From Pseudomonadota bacterium (GTDB lineage: Bacteria; Pseudomonadota; Gammaproteobacteria; Burkholderiales; Burkholderiaceae_C): 36,185 nucleotides of DNA. Positions within the stretch are counted from its first letter, which is position 1. Each line of letters opens with the position of its first letter. Where the stretch lies: the NCBI GenBank assembly GCA_963205335.1, contig CAUJIM010000047.1:1-36185 (forward strand). The letters are read 5' to 3'. This document shows positions 1 to 10,330 of the stretch, piece by piece. The translations under genes and the position numbers were made by a program. Below the pieces are notes generated by a model. It did no database searches and was not told the DNA's origin. It saw only the letters and a list, made by a program, of their open reading frames with translations.

Positions 1-529
1 GGCCACGTCGCCCGGCGTTTCCTCGTCCACCGTGGCCTTGAAGCCCTTGCGCTCGGCGTACTTGAGGTACTGGCGCAGCAGCATGCCGGCCCAGTCGCAG
101 GCCTCGGTGCCGCCGGCGCCGGCCTGGATGTCGATGTAGCAGTTGAGCGGGTCCGCCTCCTTGCTGAACATGCGGCGGAATTCCAGCTCCTCGATCATCG
201 GCTTGAGCTTGGCGGTCTCGGCCTCGATGGTGGCCAGGCCCGCCTCGTCGCCTTCTTCCTTGCTCATCCCGTAGAGCTCGGTGTTGTCGGCCAGCTCCTG
301 CGTGAGCTTTTGCAGCGTGAGCACCACGCCGTCGAGCAGCTTCTTTTCCTTGCCCAGCTCCTGGGCCTTCTTTGGGTCGTCCCAGACCCTGGGGTCTTCG
401 AGCGAGGCGTTGACGGTTCTCAGGCGTTCGAACTTGGCATCGTAGTCAAAGATACCTCCGCAAGCCCTCGGTGCGCTCGGCGAGGTCTTCGAGGGTGGTG
501 CCGATCTGGTTGATGTGTTCTGCGTCCAT
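1..529 (-). CDS. prfB: Peptide chain release factor 2 (RF2), 5' part, with programmed +1 frameshift
   Basis: RF2 releases finished proteins at UGA and UAA codons. The gene runs leftward off the window edge. ATG is at 529, preceded by AAGGAT. The first frame encodes [20 protein letters not shown] and ends at an in-frame TGA (446-448). Shifting +1 at CTT-T restores the frame (LDYDAK...), and about 176 residues continue to the edge. The visible part is the N-terminal domain and the start of the central region. The SPF stop-recognition motif and the GGQ catalytic motif lie outside the window. RF2 levels are autoregulated by the shift: little RF2 means slow termination at UGA and more frameshifting. 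An automatic caller may split the gene at the TGA. Identification is firm from the frameshift signature and the RF2-like protein on both sides. Confidence 0.95.
446..460 (-). promoter_or_regulatory. prfB programmed +1 frameshift site
   Basis: Read on the minus strand the site is CGGAGG-TAT-CTT-TGA-C. It combines an internal Shine-Dalgarno-like GGAGG (455-459), a 3-base spacer, the slippery CUU and the UGA stop (446-448). This is the canonical arrangement known from E. coli RF2. Confidence 0.95.
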
Positions 530-630
530 GGGGCAATCCTTGTGTCGTGTGCTTGGGGTAATCCCGAATTTTCTCATGCGGGGTGGCGCGGGGCAGGCCA
601 GCGCGGCGGCCTGCCTGGGCGATGCTTCTG

Positions 631-680
631 TTTGTGTAGCTGCTCCCGCTTTTCCAGCGGGCGCTACAGCGTCTTTTTCT
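631..680 (+). repeat. TAGCTGCT-type interspersed repeat, copy 1
   Basis: A short repeat with the core GTAGCTGCTCCCGCT, then AGCGGGCGCTACAGCG and a T-run. It is an imperfect palindrome: outer arms TGTAGC (635-640) and GCTACA (663-668) enclose inner arms CCCGCT and AGCGGG. It covers the 3' end of the alpha/beta hydrolase gene, supplying its last few codons. It resembles the other copies at 1688, 8855, 9388, 11050 and 26411. Confidence 0.6.
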
Positions 681-1596
681 CTAGAAACCGCTCGATCAGC
701 CGCGCCACGGTCTCGGGCTGGTCGTGGTGCAGCATGTGGCCGGCGTCCGCCACCAGGGTGCTGCGGTGGTCGCGCACGCGGGCCAGGCGCTCGCGGTATT
801 GCGCGCGGGTGAAGCGCTCGCCCCACCATTGGCCCAGGCTGTCGCTCTCGGCCTGGATGTCGAGCACCGGCGCGGTGATCGCGGCATACAGCGCCAGTGC
901 CTCGTCCACGCGGTAGAGCTGCGCGCTGGTGATCTTGTGCGCGGCGTCGCCCAGGATGCGCCAGCGCCCGTCGCCGCCCTGGCGCGCCCAGTGCCGGGCC
1001 AGCCACGTGGCCTTGTCGGCGGGCAGGCGCGGGTTGGTCTTCGTCAGGCGCCGGGCCACGCCCTCGGCGCTGTCGTAGTCCTTGAGTGCCAGTTCGCCGC
1101 GCTCGCACTGGCGGATCTCGTCCATCCACTGCGCGTAGCGGTTGGGCGCCTGCGCCGCCTGCGTGGCGGGCAGGCCGAAGCCTTCGAGGTTGACCAGGCG
1201 GCGGATGCGCGCGGGCCGCGCGCCCGCGTACATCATCGCTATGTTGCCACCCATGCTGTGGCCGACGAGGTCCACCGGCTGCTTGCCGGCGACGTGGTCG
1301 ATCAGGTGGTCCAGGTCGGCGAGGTAGTCGACGAAGTGGTAGCAGTCGGCACGCTGCGCCGGCGTGCTCAGCCCGAAGCCGCGCCAGTCCGGCGCGACGA
1401 CGAGGCGGCCCTGCAGGAACGGGCTGCTGAAGGCATCGACGACGAATTGCCACGATGCGCCCACGTCCATCCAGCCGTGCAGCAGCACCAGCGGCGGCAG
1501 GCGCGCGGTGGCCTGGTCGCCCCACAGGCGCAGGTGGTAGGCGACGCCGCGGATGGGCACGGTCTCGCTGCGGGCGGGGTGGCGTTCCTGGTACAT
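664..1596 (-). CDS. Alpha/beta hydrolase
   Basis: A 310-residue soluble protein of the alpha/beta hydrolase fold with unknown substrate. The oxyanion-side HGW motif is at 40-42. The nucleophile elbow GHSMGG (112-117) puts the catalytic Ser at 114, and the likely catalytic His is His287 in AGHMLH. The acid is probably in the stretch LDIQAESDS near residue 250. No signal peptide is visible, so it is probably cytoplasmic. ATG at 1596 was chosen because the fold begins shortly after it; a longer reading in another frame is an artefact. It lies between prfB and the divergent ybaK-like gene. The last codons overlap a repeat copy, so the extreme C-terminus may vary between relatives. Its annotation should stay at family level. 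Confidence 0.88.
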   Translation of the reverse strand: MYQERHPARSETVPIRGVAYHLRLWGDQATARLPPLVLLHGWMDVGASWQFVVDAFSSPFLQGRLVVAPDWRGFGLSTPAQRADCYHFVDYLADLDHLIDHVAGKQPVDLVGHSMGGNIAMMYAGARPARIRRLVNLEGFGLPATQAAQAPNRYAQWMDEIRQCERGELALKDYDSAEGVARRLTKTNPRLPADKATWLARHWARQGGDGRWRILGDAAHKITSAQLYRVDEALALYAAITAPVLDIQAESDSLGQWWGERFTRAQYRERLARVRDHRSTLVADAGHMLHHDQPETVARLIERFLEKKTL

Positions 1597-1687
1597 GGCG
1601 CGGATTATTCAGGAGACGGCGCCGGGCGCAACCACGGCGGCGACTGCCTACACTTGGCCGCCAGGCGCGTCCGCGCCGGAATTTCAT

Positions 1688-1740
1688 GCCAAATATGGCA
1701 AAAACGCTGGCGTGGCAAGCGCAGGCAGCTATCGAAAACG
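1688..1740 (-). repeat. TAGCTGCT-type interspersed repeat, copy 2
   Basis: On the minus strand this reads TTTTCGATAGCTGCCTGCGC, then TTGCCACGCCAGCGTTTTTG. That is the same order of elements as the copies inside tex. It fills the space just before the ATG of the ybaK-like gene. Confidence 0.65.
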
Positions 1741-1745
1741 AAGAA

Positions 1746-2246
1746 ATGGCAAAGAAGGAAAAAACCCAGCACGTGAGCGAGACCCCGGCCACGCAGTGGC
1801 TGCGCGCGCACGGCGTGGCCTACACCGGGCATGCGTACGACTACGTGGAGCACGGCGGCACGGGCGAGGCGGCGCGCCAGCTCGGGCTGGAAGAGCACGC
1901 GGTGGTCAAGACCCTGGTGATGCAGGACCAGGATGCGCAGCCGCTCATCGTGCTGATGCACGGCGACCGCACCGTCTCGACCAAGAACCTGGCGCGCTGC
2001 ATCGGTGCCAAGCACGTCGAGCCGTGCAAACCCGGGGTGGCGCAGCGCCACAGCGGCTACCTGGTGGGCGGCACCTCGCCCTTCGGCACGCGCAAGGCGA
2101 TGCCGGTCTACGTCGAGGAGAGCATCCTGCGGCTGCCGCGCATCGCGATCAACGGCGGGCGCCGGGGCTACCTGGTGCAGCTCGATCCGCAGGCGTGCGT
2201 GGTGGCGCTGGGCGCCCGGCCGGTGCAGTGCGCGCTGGCAGAATAG
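1746..2246 (+). CDS. ybaK: YbaK/EbsC-family Cys-tRNA(Pro)/Cys-tRNA(Cys) deacylase
   Basis: A 166-residue YbaK-family protein. Members hydrolyse Cys mischarged on tRNA(Pro), a trans-editing step that protects translation fidelity. The family Lys is in HAVVKTLVM (Lys55), and the conserved glycine-rich block GGTSPFGTRKAMPVYVE lies in the C-terminal half. ATG at 1746 (MAKKEK...) was chosen because conserved sequence (SETPATQWL) begins a few residues later. An upstream in-frame ATG near 1686 would only add residues translated from a repeat element. plsY follows 17 bases after the stop, so the two may be cotranscribed. The YbaK family is clear. The exact tRNA substrate is inferred. Confidence 0.88.
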   Translation: MAKKEKTQHVSETPATQWLRAHGVAYTGHAYDYVEHGGTGEAARQLGLEEHAVVKTLVMQDQDAQPLIVLMHGDRTVSTKNLARCIGAKHVEPCKPGVAQRHSGYLVGGTSPFGTRKAMPVYVEESILRLPRIAINGGRRGYLVQLDPQACVVALGARPVQCALAE

Positions 2247-2263
2247 GCACAGGGGGCTCATTC

Positions 2264-2902
2264 GTGAACAGTTATCTTCTGTCCGCCGTCGCCGTGGTGG
2301 CGGCTTATCTGGTCGGTTCCTTGTCGTTCGCCGTCATCGTCAGCCGCGCCATGGGGCTGTCGGACCCGCGCAGCTACGGCAGCAAGAACCCGGGCGCGAC
2401 CAACGTGCTGCGCTCGGGCTCCAGGGCGGCGGCGGTGCTCACGCTGCTGCTCGACGCCGCCAAGGGCTGGCTGCCGGTGGTGCTGGTGCGCGTCTACGGC
2501 CCGGCATACGGCCTGGGCGGGGGCACGCTGGCGCTGGTGGCGCTGGCGGCGTTCGCCGGGCACCTGTGGCCGGTGTTCTTCCGTTTCCAGGGCGGCAAGG
2601 GCGTGGCTACGGCGCTGGGCGTGCTGCTGGGCGTGAGCGGCTGGCTGGCGCTGGCGACGCTGGCCACCTGGCTGATCATCGTGGCGTTCTTCCGCTGGGT
2701 TTCGTTCGCCTCGCTCATCGCCGCCGCGTTCGCGCCGTTCTTCTACCTGCTGGCCGGCGGCGTCGCGTGGGACGTGCATCCGGGCGTGGGGCTGGCCATC
2801 GCGGTCATGGCGGGGCTGCTGGCATGGCGCCACCAGGCCAACATCCGGCGGCTGATCCAGGGCAAGGAGCCGCGGCTGGGCGGAGAGAAGAAGCGCGCCT
2901 GA
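2264..2902 (+). CDS. plsY: Glycerol-3-phosphate acyltransferase PlsY
   Basis: PlsY transfers an acyl group from acyl-phosphate to the sn-1 position of glycerol-3-phosphate, the first step of phospholipid synthesis, in the inner membrane. The 212-residue protein is almost entirely hydrophobic. It has the family signatures GSKNPGATNVLRSG (39-52) and HLWPVFFRFQGGKG (100-113), which form the active-site loops. The start is GTG at 2264 with AGGGGG 8 bases upstream. No ATG fits the N-terminal membrane segment. Length matches the family (about 200 residues). It follows ybaK closely on the same strand and converges on the phosphoethanolamine-transferase-like gene. Confidence 0.95.
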   Translation: MNSYLLSAVAVVAAYLVGSLSFAVIVSRAMGLSDPRSYGSKNPGATNVLRSGSRAAAVLTLLLDAAKGWLPVVLVRVYGPAYGLGGGTLALVALAAFAGHLWPVFFRFQGGKGVATALGVLLGVSGWLALATLATWLIIVAFFRWVSFASLIAAAFAPFFYLLAGGVAWDVHPGVGLAIAVMAGLLAWRHQANIRRLIQGKEPRLGGEKKRA

Positions 2903-2934
2903 CTTGCCGCCAGGGCGTTCGTTCACACCTTTTT

Positions 2935-2952
2935 AGAGCGTGAACACGCTCT
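2935..2952. terminator. Hairpin between converging plsY and transferase genes
   Basis: Arms AGAGCGTG (2935-2942) and CACGCTCT (2945-2952) are perfectly complementary around AA. The hairpin lies between two converging genes and touches the stop of the leftward one. There is no good U-tract on either side (a T-run precedes it on the plus strand), so a terminator role is only suggested by position. Confidence 0.35.
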
Positions 2953-4469
2953 TAGCGCAGCGTGCAGGCGTCCAGCCGGTGCAGCTCCTGCCAGGCGTGG
3001 CCTTCGAACGTCGGGTGCGCGCTGTCGGGCCACTGCCCTTGCTCGGACATCTGCCCGTAGCCCAGCGCGCGGACGGTGTTTTCGCCCAGGATCGCGTTGC
3101 CGTGCTCGCCGTGGAGCGTGAACAGCTGCGGCGATTGCGCCCGGGCGCTGGCGTTGCCCCAGACGAAGTACGGCACCTCCAGGCCGGTCAGGCTTCTGCG
3201 GTGGATGTAGTCGTCGCTGCAGGGCGGCATCGCCAGGCCGTGGTCGCTGGTGTAGACCAGCATGGCCGAACCCGTGCCGGCGGCCTTCTCCAGCATCGCT
3301 GTCCATTCCTTCAGCAGCGTGCTGGTGTACAGGATGGAGTTGTCGTAGGGGTCGGGAAATTTCGCGTAGTCCGGGGGATAGCGCCCGTCGACCAGTTCGT
3401 GGCTGCCGAAGGTGTGCAGCACGATCAGCTTGTGCGCGGCGGGGTCGTGCAGGGCTTGCTCCAGCCAGGGCGTGAGGACGCCGTCGTAGTCGCCGCCGTT
3501 GCCGATCTTCTGGTAGGTGTCGCTCGAGCGGCGCAGGACCCGCGCGAAGAAGTCCCCGTTGCCCGAGGTGCGGGAGTTGTCGAAGACGAAGACCTTGTAC
3601 CCCGCGCGCTTGGCGATGTCGAGGAACGACGGCGACTGGCGCGCGATGCTGTCGTTGACCGAGAACCCGGTGAGCACGAAGGGCAGGGCGCCGGCGGTCA
3701 TGAAGTCCTTGGCCAGCACCTCGGCGGCCATGGACCCCGGCAGCCCGTCCAGCGGCGCGTTGGTGGCGTGGGTGGTGTAGCCCAGCAGCGACCAGCGCTG
3801 CGCGGACGCGCTTTCGCCGAGCACGGCCACGATCGTCCCGATCTGCGCGGCGGCGGCGGGCGGGTATTGCGGCAAGCGGGGCTGGTACAGGACGGCGTCG
3901 CTCAGCGCGTGCTGCTTCACCGCCGCCCAGGCCAGGTGCAGGGGATAGACGTTGCGGCTCTTGTCCTGCACCTCGAACTGCCGTGCGCCGCTGCCGCTGG
4001 CGTACCCGAGGGCGAGCAGCAGCCAGACCGCCGCCGCCGGCAGCCAGCTCCAGCGCAGCAGGGGCCAGCGCGAGAGCGCCGCGGGCACGCCGCGGTGCAG
4101 CAGGCTGCCGATGGCGGCGCACAGGGCGAGCCAGGCCAGGCTGGCCGCGATGGGGCCTGCCGGCAGGGTTTTCGTGAAATCCGAGACCTCGTCGGTGTTG
4201 GTGCGCAGCACCGTGGCGAGAAAGAACTCGTCGGCCAGCGTGTGGAAGTAGTAGCTGTAGAAAATGTCCAGCATGCCCACCAGCGCCACCGCCGCCACGC
4301 CGAGCCAGAGCGTCCAGCGGCGCAGGACCAGGGGCCAGAACAGGAACGCCGAGATGGCGACCCAGGCCAGGGTCTTGGCGCCGACCCCGGGCAGGAGGCG
4401 CGGGCTGAACAGCAGCAGCCACGCGGCCAGGAGCAGCCCGAAGTGCCAGAGCGGGCGGGTCTTGTGCAT
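2952..4469 (-). CDS. Phosphoethanolamine transferase-like (sulfatase-fold) inner-membrane enzyme
   Basis: A 505-residue protein laid out like EptA/CptA/OpgE enzymes, which move phosphoethanolamine from phosphatidylethanolamine onto lipid A, LPS core or glucans. The N-terminus has about five membrane segments (roughly 8-22, 34-50, 53-73, 104-124, 136-156). A periplasmic alkaline-phosphatase-fold domain starts near 205. Seen there are LGESASAQRWSLLGY (nucleophile region, 217-231), HTFGSHE (352-358) and the metal-site motif YTSDHG (406-411). Most EptA-type proteins have Thr as nucleophile; here Ser220 aligns with it. It is the last gene of a leftward run after the HD gene (18-base gap). The acceptor cannot be told from sequence. 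Confidence 0.82.
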   Translation of the reverse strand: MHKTRPLWHFGLLLAAWLLLFSPRLLPGVGAKTLAWVAISAFLFWPLVLRRWTLWLGVAAVALVGMLDIFYSYYFHTLADEFFLATVLRTNTDEVSDFTKTLPAGPIAASLAWLALCAAIGSLLHRGVPAALSRWPLLRWSWLPAAAVWLLLALGYASGSGARQFEVQDKSRNVYPLHLAWAAVKQHALSDAVLYQPRLPQYPPAAAAQIGTIVAVLGESASAQRWSLLGYTTHATNAPLDGLPGSMAAEVLAKDFMTAGALPFVLTGFSVNDSIARQSPSFLDIAKRAGYKVFVFDNSRTSGNGDFFARVLRRSSDTYQKIGNGGDYDGVLTPWLEQALHDPAAHKLIVLHTFGSHELVDGRYPPDYAKFPDPYDNSILYTSTLLKEWTAMLEKAAGTGSAMLVYTSDHGLAMPPCSDDYIHRRSLTGLEVPYFVWGNASARAQSPQLFTLHGEHGNAILGENTVRALGYGQMSEQGQWPDSAHPTFEGHAWQELHRLDACTLR

Positions 4470-4487
4470 GGAGGGGGGCGCTGGCCT

Positions 4488-5465
4488 TCAGGCGCCCAGC
4501 GTCGGCGTGATCCGGGCGGCATACAGGCCCAGCCGCACCATGGCGCGGTGGTCCACCTCCACCGTGACCGCCGAGCGCGAGAGCGCCGACTGCACCTGGG
4601 GCCCGCCGCGCGCGGTGTGGTGCAGCAGCGGCTGCTTGAGCGCCGTGCCCTGCGTGTTGACCACGCTGGCGACCAGCGGGGCGTTGGCGCGCGCGCTGCG
4701 GCGCAGCACCACGGCGGTCTCGCCGTTGTCCAGGCGCACGAAGGTGCCGGGCGGGCACAGGCCGACGGTGTGCAGCAGCGCGATGCCGACGTCGCCGTGC
4801 CGCAGCTCGTCGTGCCCGACGAGGGCGCGCACCGAGTCGGTGGCGCTGCGGCCCGGGCGGGACTTGCGCGGCGAGATCATGGCCGCGTAGCGGTCCGTCG
4901 TGGCCAGGATGCGCGCCAGGCGCTGCTCGGTCGGCAGGCTGGTGAGCAGCGCCTGCTCAGGCGGGGGGGTGTGGTGCTGCGCGACCACGTCGAGCCAGAG
5001 GTCGTCGCGGATGCCCAGCTCCTCGAGCAGCGCCACGCCGGCCTGCGGGTGGTGCGCGATCGCCTGCCGCTGTTCGGTGCTGGGCGGCTCGCGCTGCAGC
5101 GCCAGCTCGTTCTGCAGCGCGGTCATGCCGATGTTCATCGTGATCGCGGCGCGCACCAGGCTGTCGCGCTCCAGCGCCGAGAGCTGCAGCTTCGGCGCCA
5201 GGATCTGGCACAGCGTGGCGCAGACCAGCGCGTGCGAGGCGCTGTAGCCTACGGTGGAGGTGGTGGCCAGCTGGAACATCAGGTAGAGCGCCGCGTCGGT
5301 GTCGCGGCCGACGATGCCCTGCAGCCACAGGTCGCACTGGCGCACCTTGGCGGTGTACTCGCGCACCCGGCCGGGGTGCGCCAGCAGCATGGCCAGCGCC
5401 GATTCCAGGTCGAGCCAGTGGCTGAGCAGGTCCTCGTATTCGTCGTCGGCGGGTGCGGTGGTCAT
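4488..5465 (-). CDS. Degenerate HD/HD-GYP-like domain protein
   Basis: A 325-residue soluble protein with a helical region that resembles HD-GYP cyclic-di-GMP phosphodiesterases. Several metal ligands look lost. His78 (GYSASHAL) is kept. Where the HD pair should be, the sequence reads AAITMNIGM (106-114). HHPQAG (138-143) is recognisable, but the GYP region has become AQHHTPPP (162-169). It is therefore more likely a sensor or scaffold than an active phosphodiesterase. ATG at 5465 is 2 bases from the stop of the upstream protease gene, so the two are cotranscribed. A nearby yajQ gene, whose family binds cyclic-di-GMP, fits a signalling role. That role is inference. Confidence 0.75.
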   Translation of the reverse strand: MTTAPADDEYEDLLSHWLDLESALAMLLAHPGRVREYTAKVRQCDLWLQGIVGRDTDAALYLMFQLATTSTVGYSASHALVCATLCQILAPKLQLSALERDSLVRAAITMNIGMTALQNELALQREPPSTEQRQAIAHHPQAGVALLEELGIRDDLWLDVVAQHHTPPPEQALLTSLPTEQRLARILATTDRYAAMISPRKSRPGRSATDSVRALVGHDELRHGDVGIALLHTVGLCPPGTFVRLDNGETAVVLRRSARANAPLVASVVNTQGTALKQPLLHHTARGGPQVQSALSRSAVTVEVDHRAMVRLGLYAARITPTLGA

Positions 5466-5467
5466 CG

Positions 5468-6100
5468 TCAGCGCTGTTGCAGTACCAGTTCATCGCCGCT
5501 GCGCGTCATCTCGTAGGCGCGCAGGAAGCTGTTGCCCAGCAGCACGTAGGGCATGGGTTCGCCGGTGACGATGGCGTCCACGCCGCGCTGCTCGAGCGCG
5601 CCGACGCGCACCGAGTCCAGCCGCACGCGCCAGCCCTGCGCGGTGCCGTTGGCGGTGTGCATGCGCACCGGCTGGCCGTCCTGCACCTTGATGCCCAGGC
5701 GCTCGGCCTCGGCGCGGCCGATGGCGACGGTGGTGGCGCCGGTATCGACCATGTACTGCATCGGGCGGCCGTTGATCGCGCCGCCGTTGACGAAGTGCCC
5801 GCGCGCGTCGGCCTGCAGCACCAGGCGCTGGCGCGCGCCGCCGCTGGCACCCACGCTCACCGGCGCCTCGCCCAGGCGCAGGGTGCGCCGCTCGCCGGCG
5901 ATGTCCAGCACCGCCTCGTCGCGCCCGACGGAGACGACGCGCGCGCCCTGGTGGGTTTCGCCCGGCGCCACGGCGCGCGGCGCGCCAGCCCCCACCACCA
6001 GCAGCGCCTTGCCGCCCAGGATGCCCGCGAGCTGCACGTTCTGCGCCAGCGAGGGCGTGCCCAGCGCCAGCGCGGCCAGCAGGGCGAGGAGAGCCTTCAT
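5468..6100 (-). CDS. Retropepsin-like aspartic protease (clan AA), exported
   Basis: A 210-residue protein with an N-terminal signal peptide (MKALLALLAALALG...SLAQ, cleavage near residue 19-20). A single retropepsin-type domain sits in the C-terminal half. The catalytic motif is MVDTGATTVAIG with Asp119. One DTG motif per chain implies a dimer, as in retroviral-type proteases. The C-terminal block LLGNSFLRAYEM is typical of the bacterial family (TIGR02281-like). ATG at 6100 has GAGAGGA a suitable distance upstream, whereas the longer open frame upstream lies out of frame across yajQ. It sits in a leftward operon, 11 bases after yajQ and 2 bases before the HD gene. Its substrate is unknown. 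Confidence 0.85.
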   Translation of the reverse strand: MKALLALLAALALGTPSLAQNVQLAGILGGKALLVVGAGAPRAVAPGETHQGARVVSVGRDEAVLDIAGERRTLRLGEAPVSVGASGGARQRLVLQADARGHFVNGGAINGRPMQYMVDTGATTVAIGRAEAERLGIKVQDGQPVRMHTANGTAQGWRVRLDSVRVGALEQRGVDAIVTGEPMPYVLLGNSFLRAYEMTRSGDELVLQQR

Positions 6101-6111
6101 GGAGCGTCCTC

Positions 6112-6597
6112 TCAGTCGCGGAAGTTGTCGAACGAGAGCGGCAGCTCGGCCACTTCCTTGCGGATCAGCGCCATCGCCGCCTGCAGGTCGTCGCGCTTGG
6201 CGCCGGAGACGCGCACCTTGCCCTCCTGGATCGCGGCCTGCAGCTTGAGCTTGCTGTCCTTGATGAGCCGCTGGATCTTCTTGGCCTGTTCGGCGTCGAT
6301 GCCGTTCCTCACCCTGACGAGCTGCCTGAGCTTGTCGCCCCCGGCCTTCTGCGGCTTCTGCACGTCGAGGAAGCGCACGTCCACGCCGCGCTTGGCGAGC
6401 TTGCCGCGCAGGATGTCCTGAACCTGCTGGAGCTGGAAGTCGGCGTCGCCCAGCAGCGTGATCTCCTTGTCCTTGAGCTCGATCGCGGCCGAGGTGCCCT
6501 TGAAGTCGAAGCGCGTGCCGATCTCCTTGGTGGTGTTGTCCACGGCATTCTTGATTTCGACGAAATCGGCTTCGCAAACGGTATCGAACGACGGCAT
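6112..6597 (-). CDS. yajQ: YajQ-family nucleotide-binding protein
   Basis: A 161-residue YajQ protein with two ferredoxin-like halves. Family members bind cyclic-di-GMP or other nucleotides, and some act as transcription co-factors. The opening [20 protein letters not shown] and the later [15 protein letters not shown] and [10 protein letters not shown] are family hallmarks. ATG at 6597 (MPSF) was preferred over a start four codons upstream, because GAGGAG lies directly before it and the conserved N-terminus starts there. It is the first gene of a four-gene leftward run (yajQ, protease, HD protein, transferase). It is divergent from murB with a 66-base gap that must hold both promoters. Confidence 0.92.
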   Translation of the reverse strand: MPSFDTVCEADFVEIKNAVDNTTKEIGTRFDFKGTSAAIELKDKEITLLGDADFQLQQVQDILRGKLAKRGVDVRFLDVQKPQKAGGDKLRQLVRVRNGIDAEQAKKIQRLIKDSKLKLQAAIQEGKVRVSGAKRDDLQAAMALIRKEVAELPLSFDNFRD

Positions 6598-6663
6598 GGG
6601 GCTCCTCACTTTCCGGCGCGCGTCCGGCCGATGCGCGTGGGGCCGGATGCGACAATCCCGCGG

Positions 6664-7746
6664 ATGTTAGTCGAGAAGAATGTCCCGCTGCAGAACGCCA
6701 ACAGCTTCGGGATCGCCGCGCGCGCGCACACGCTGGTGCGGGTGCGCGGGGACGAGGACGTGCGCCAGGCCGTCGGGCGGCTGGATCTGGCGCGCCAGCC
6801 GTTCTTCGTGCTCGGCGGCGGCAGCAACATCGTGCTCACGGGCGACGTCAGGCCGGTGGTGCTCAAGATGGAAATCCGCGGCCTGGCGCTGGTGCAGGAA
6901 ACGCCCGGGGCCTGGATCGTCGAGGCGGGCGCGGGCGAGGCCTGGCACGACCTGGTGGCCTGGACCCTGCGGCAGGGCTGGCCCGGGCTGGAGAACCTGG
7001 CGCTCATTCCCGGCACCGTGGGCGCCGCGCCGGTGCAGAACATCGGCGCCTACGGCGTGGAGCTGCAGGATCGCTTCCATTCGCTCAGCGCGATCGACGG
7101 GCTGACCGGCGAGGGCTTCGAGCTCGATGCCGCGCAGTGCGCGTTCGGCTACCGCGACTCGGTCTTCAAGCACCGCGCGCCGCGGGCGCAGGCGGGCGCC
7201 GCCTGGCAGCGCGGCATGGGCCTGGCCGGGCGGGCGGTGATCACGCGGGTGCGCCTGCGGCTGCCCAAGGCGTGGCGGCCCGGGCTGGACTACCTCGACC
7301 TGCAGAAAAAGTGCCAGGAGACGGGCGTCGCGCGGCCGAGTGCGCGGCAGATCTTCGACTGGGTCTGCGCCATCCGCGGCGCCAAGCTGCCCGACCCGGC
7401 GGTGCTCGGCAACGCCGGCAGCTTCTTCAAGAACCCGACGGTCACGCCCGAGCAGTGCCGCGACATCATCGCGCGCGAGCCGAAGATCGTGCACTACCCC
7501 ATGCCCGACGGCAGCATCAAGCTGGCCGCCGGCTGGCTGATCGACGCCTGCGGCTGGCGCGGCAAGACCGTGGGCCGCGCCGGGGTCTACGAGAAGCAGG
7601 CGCTGGTGCTGGTGAACCGCGGCGACCGCGGCGACCCGGAGGCGAGCGTGACCGGCGGCGAGGTGATGACGCTGGCCAAGGCGATACAGACCAGCGTGTA
7701 CGAGCGCTTCGGCATCCGCCTGGAGCCGGAGCCGGTGGTGGTGTAG
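6664..7746 (+). CDS. murB: UDP-N-acetylenolpyruvoylglucosamine reductase
   Basis: MurB is the FAD enzyme that reduces UDP-GlcNAc-enolpyruvate to UDP-MurNAc with NADPH, an early cytoplasmic step of peptidoglycan synthesis. The 360-residue protein has the FAD-binding VLGGGSN (49-55), then [17 protein letters not shown], and [10 protein letters not shown] with the catalytic Ser at 253. The presence of an extra domain and the NIGAYG signature mark type I MurB, as in E. coli. ATG at 6664 fits the family N-terminus ([12 protein letters not shown]), but no strong Shine-Dalgarno sequence is visible. It is transcribed alone, divergent from yajQ and convergent with tex. Confidence 0.95.
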   Translation: MLVEKNVPLQNANSFGIAARAHTLVRVRGDEDVRQAVGRLDLARQPFFVLGGGSNIVLTGDVRPVVLKMEIRGLALVQETPGAWIVEAGAGEAWHDLVAWTLRQGWPGLENLALIPGTVGAAPVQNIGAYGVELQDRFHSLSAIDGLTGEGFELDAAQCAFGYRDSVFKHRAPRAQAGAAWQRGMGLAGRAVITRVRLRLPKAWRPGLDYLDLQKKCQETGVARPSARQIFDWVCAIRGAKLPDPAVLGNAGSFFKNPTVTPEQCRDIIAREPKIVHYPMPDGSIKLAAGWLIDACGWRGKTVGRAGVYEKQALVLVNRGDRGDPEASVTGGEVMTLAKAIQTSVYERFGIRLEPEPVVV

Positions 7747-7775
7747 GCCGTCTGGCGGGCCGGCGCGCGCCGACG

Positions 7776-10181
<2,406 letters not shown>

Positions 10182-10294
10182 GGGGGGAACGAAGCTGACG
10201 AAACCGGCAAGTTTGCCATGCGCCGGACCGCTGGCTGCCGTAGCAGCGCGATGGCGAGCAGGTTGGATGTCGCCATTTTGGTTCGCCAAGATGC

Positions 10295-10323
10295 TTGATG
10301 GTTTGTATCCTGTTTTCTACAAT
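10295..10323 (+). promoter_or_regulatory. Sigma-70 promoter of the toxin-antitoxin pair
   Basis: A -35 TTGATG (10295-10300) and a -10 TACAAT (10318-10323) are separated by 17 bases. The -10 box overlaps the most upstream plausible ATG (10322) of the toxin. Transcription would start at about 10330, which places the GTG at 10331 at the very 5' end. Confidence 0.6.
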
Positions 10324-10330
10324 GCCATGT

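Noticed and set aside
2940-5516. Long plus-strand open frame (858 codons) opposite the transferase and HD genes
   Set aside because: Its translation is Arg/Val/Gly/Gln-rich and without any domain. It is a GC-rich shadow of well-supported minus-strand genes.
10215-10290. A further copy of the TAGCTGCT repeat upstream of the toxin gene
   Set aside because: Only scattered matches (GCCATTTTG, a GTAGCAGCGCG stretch) in the wrong order; not convincing.
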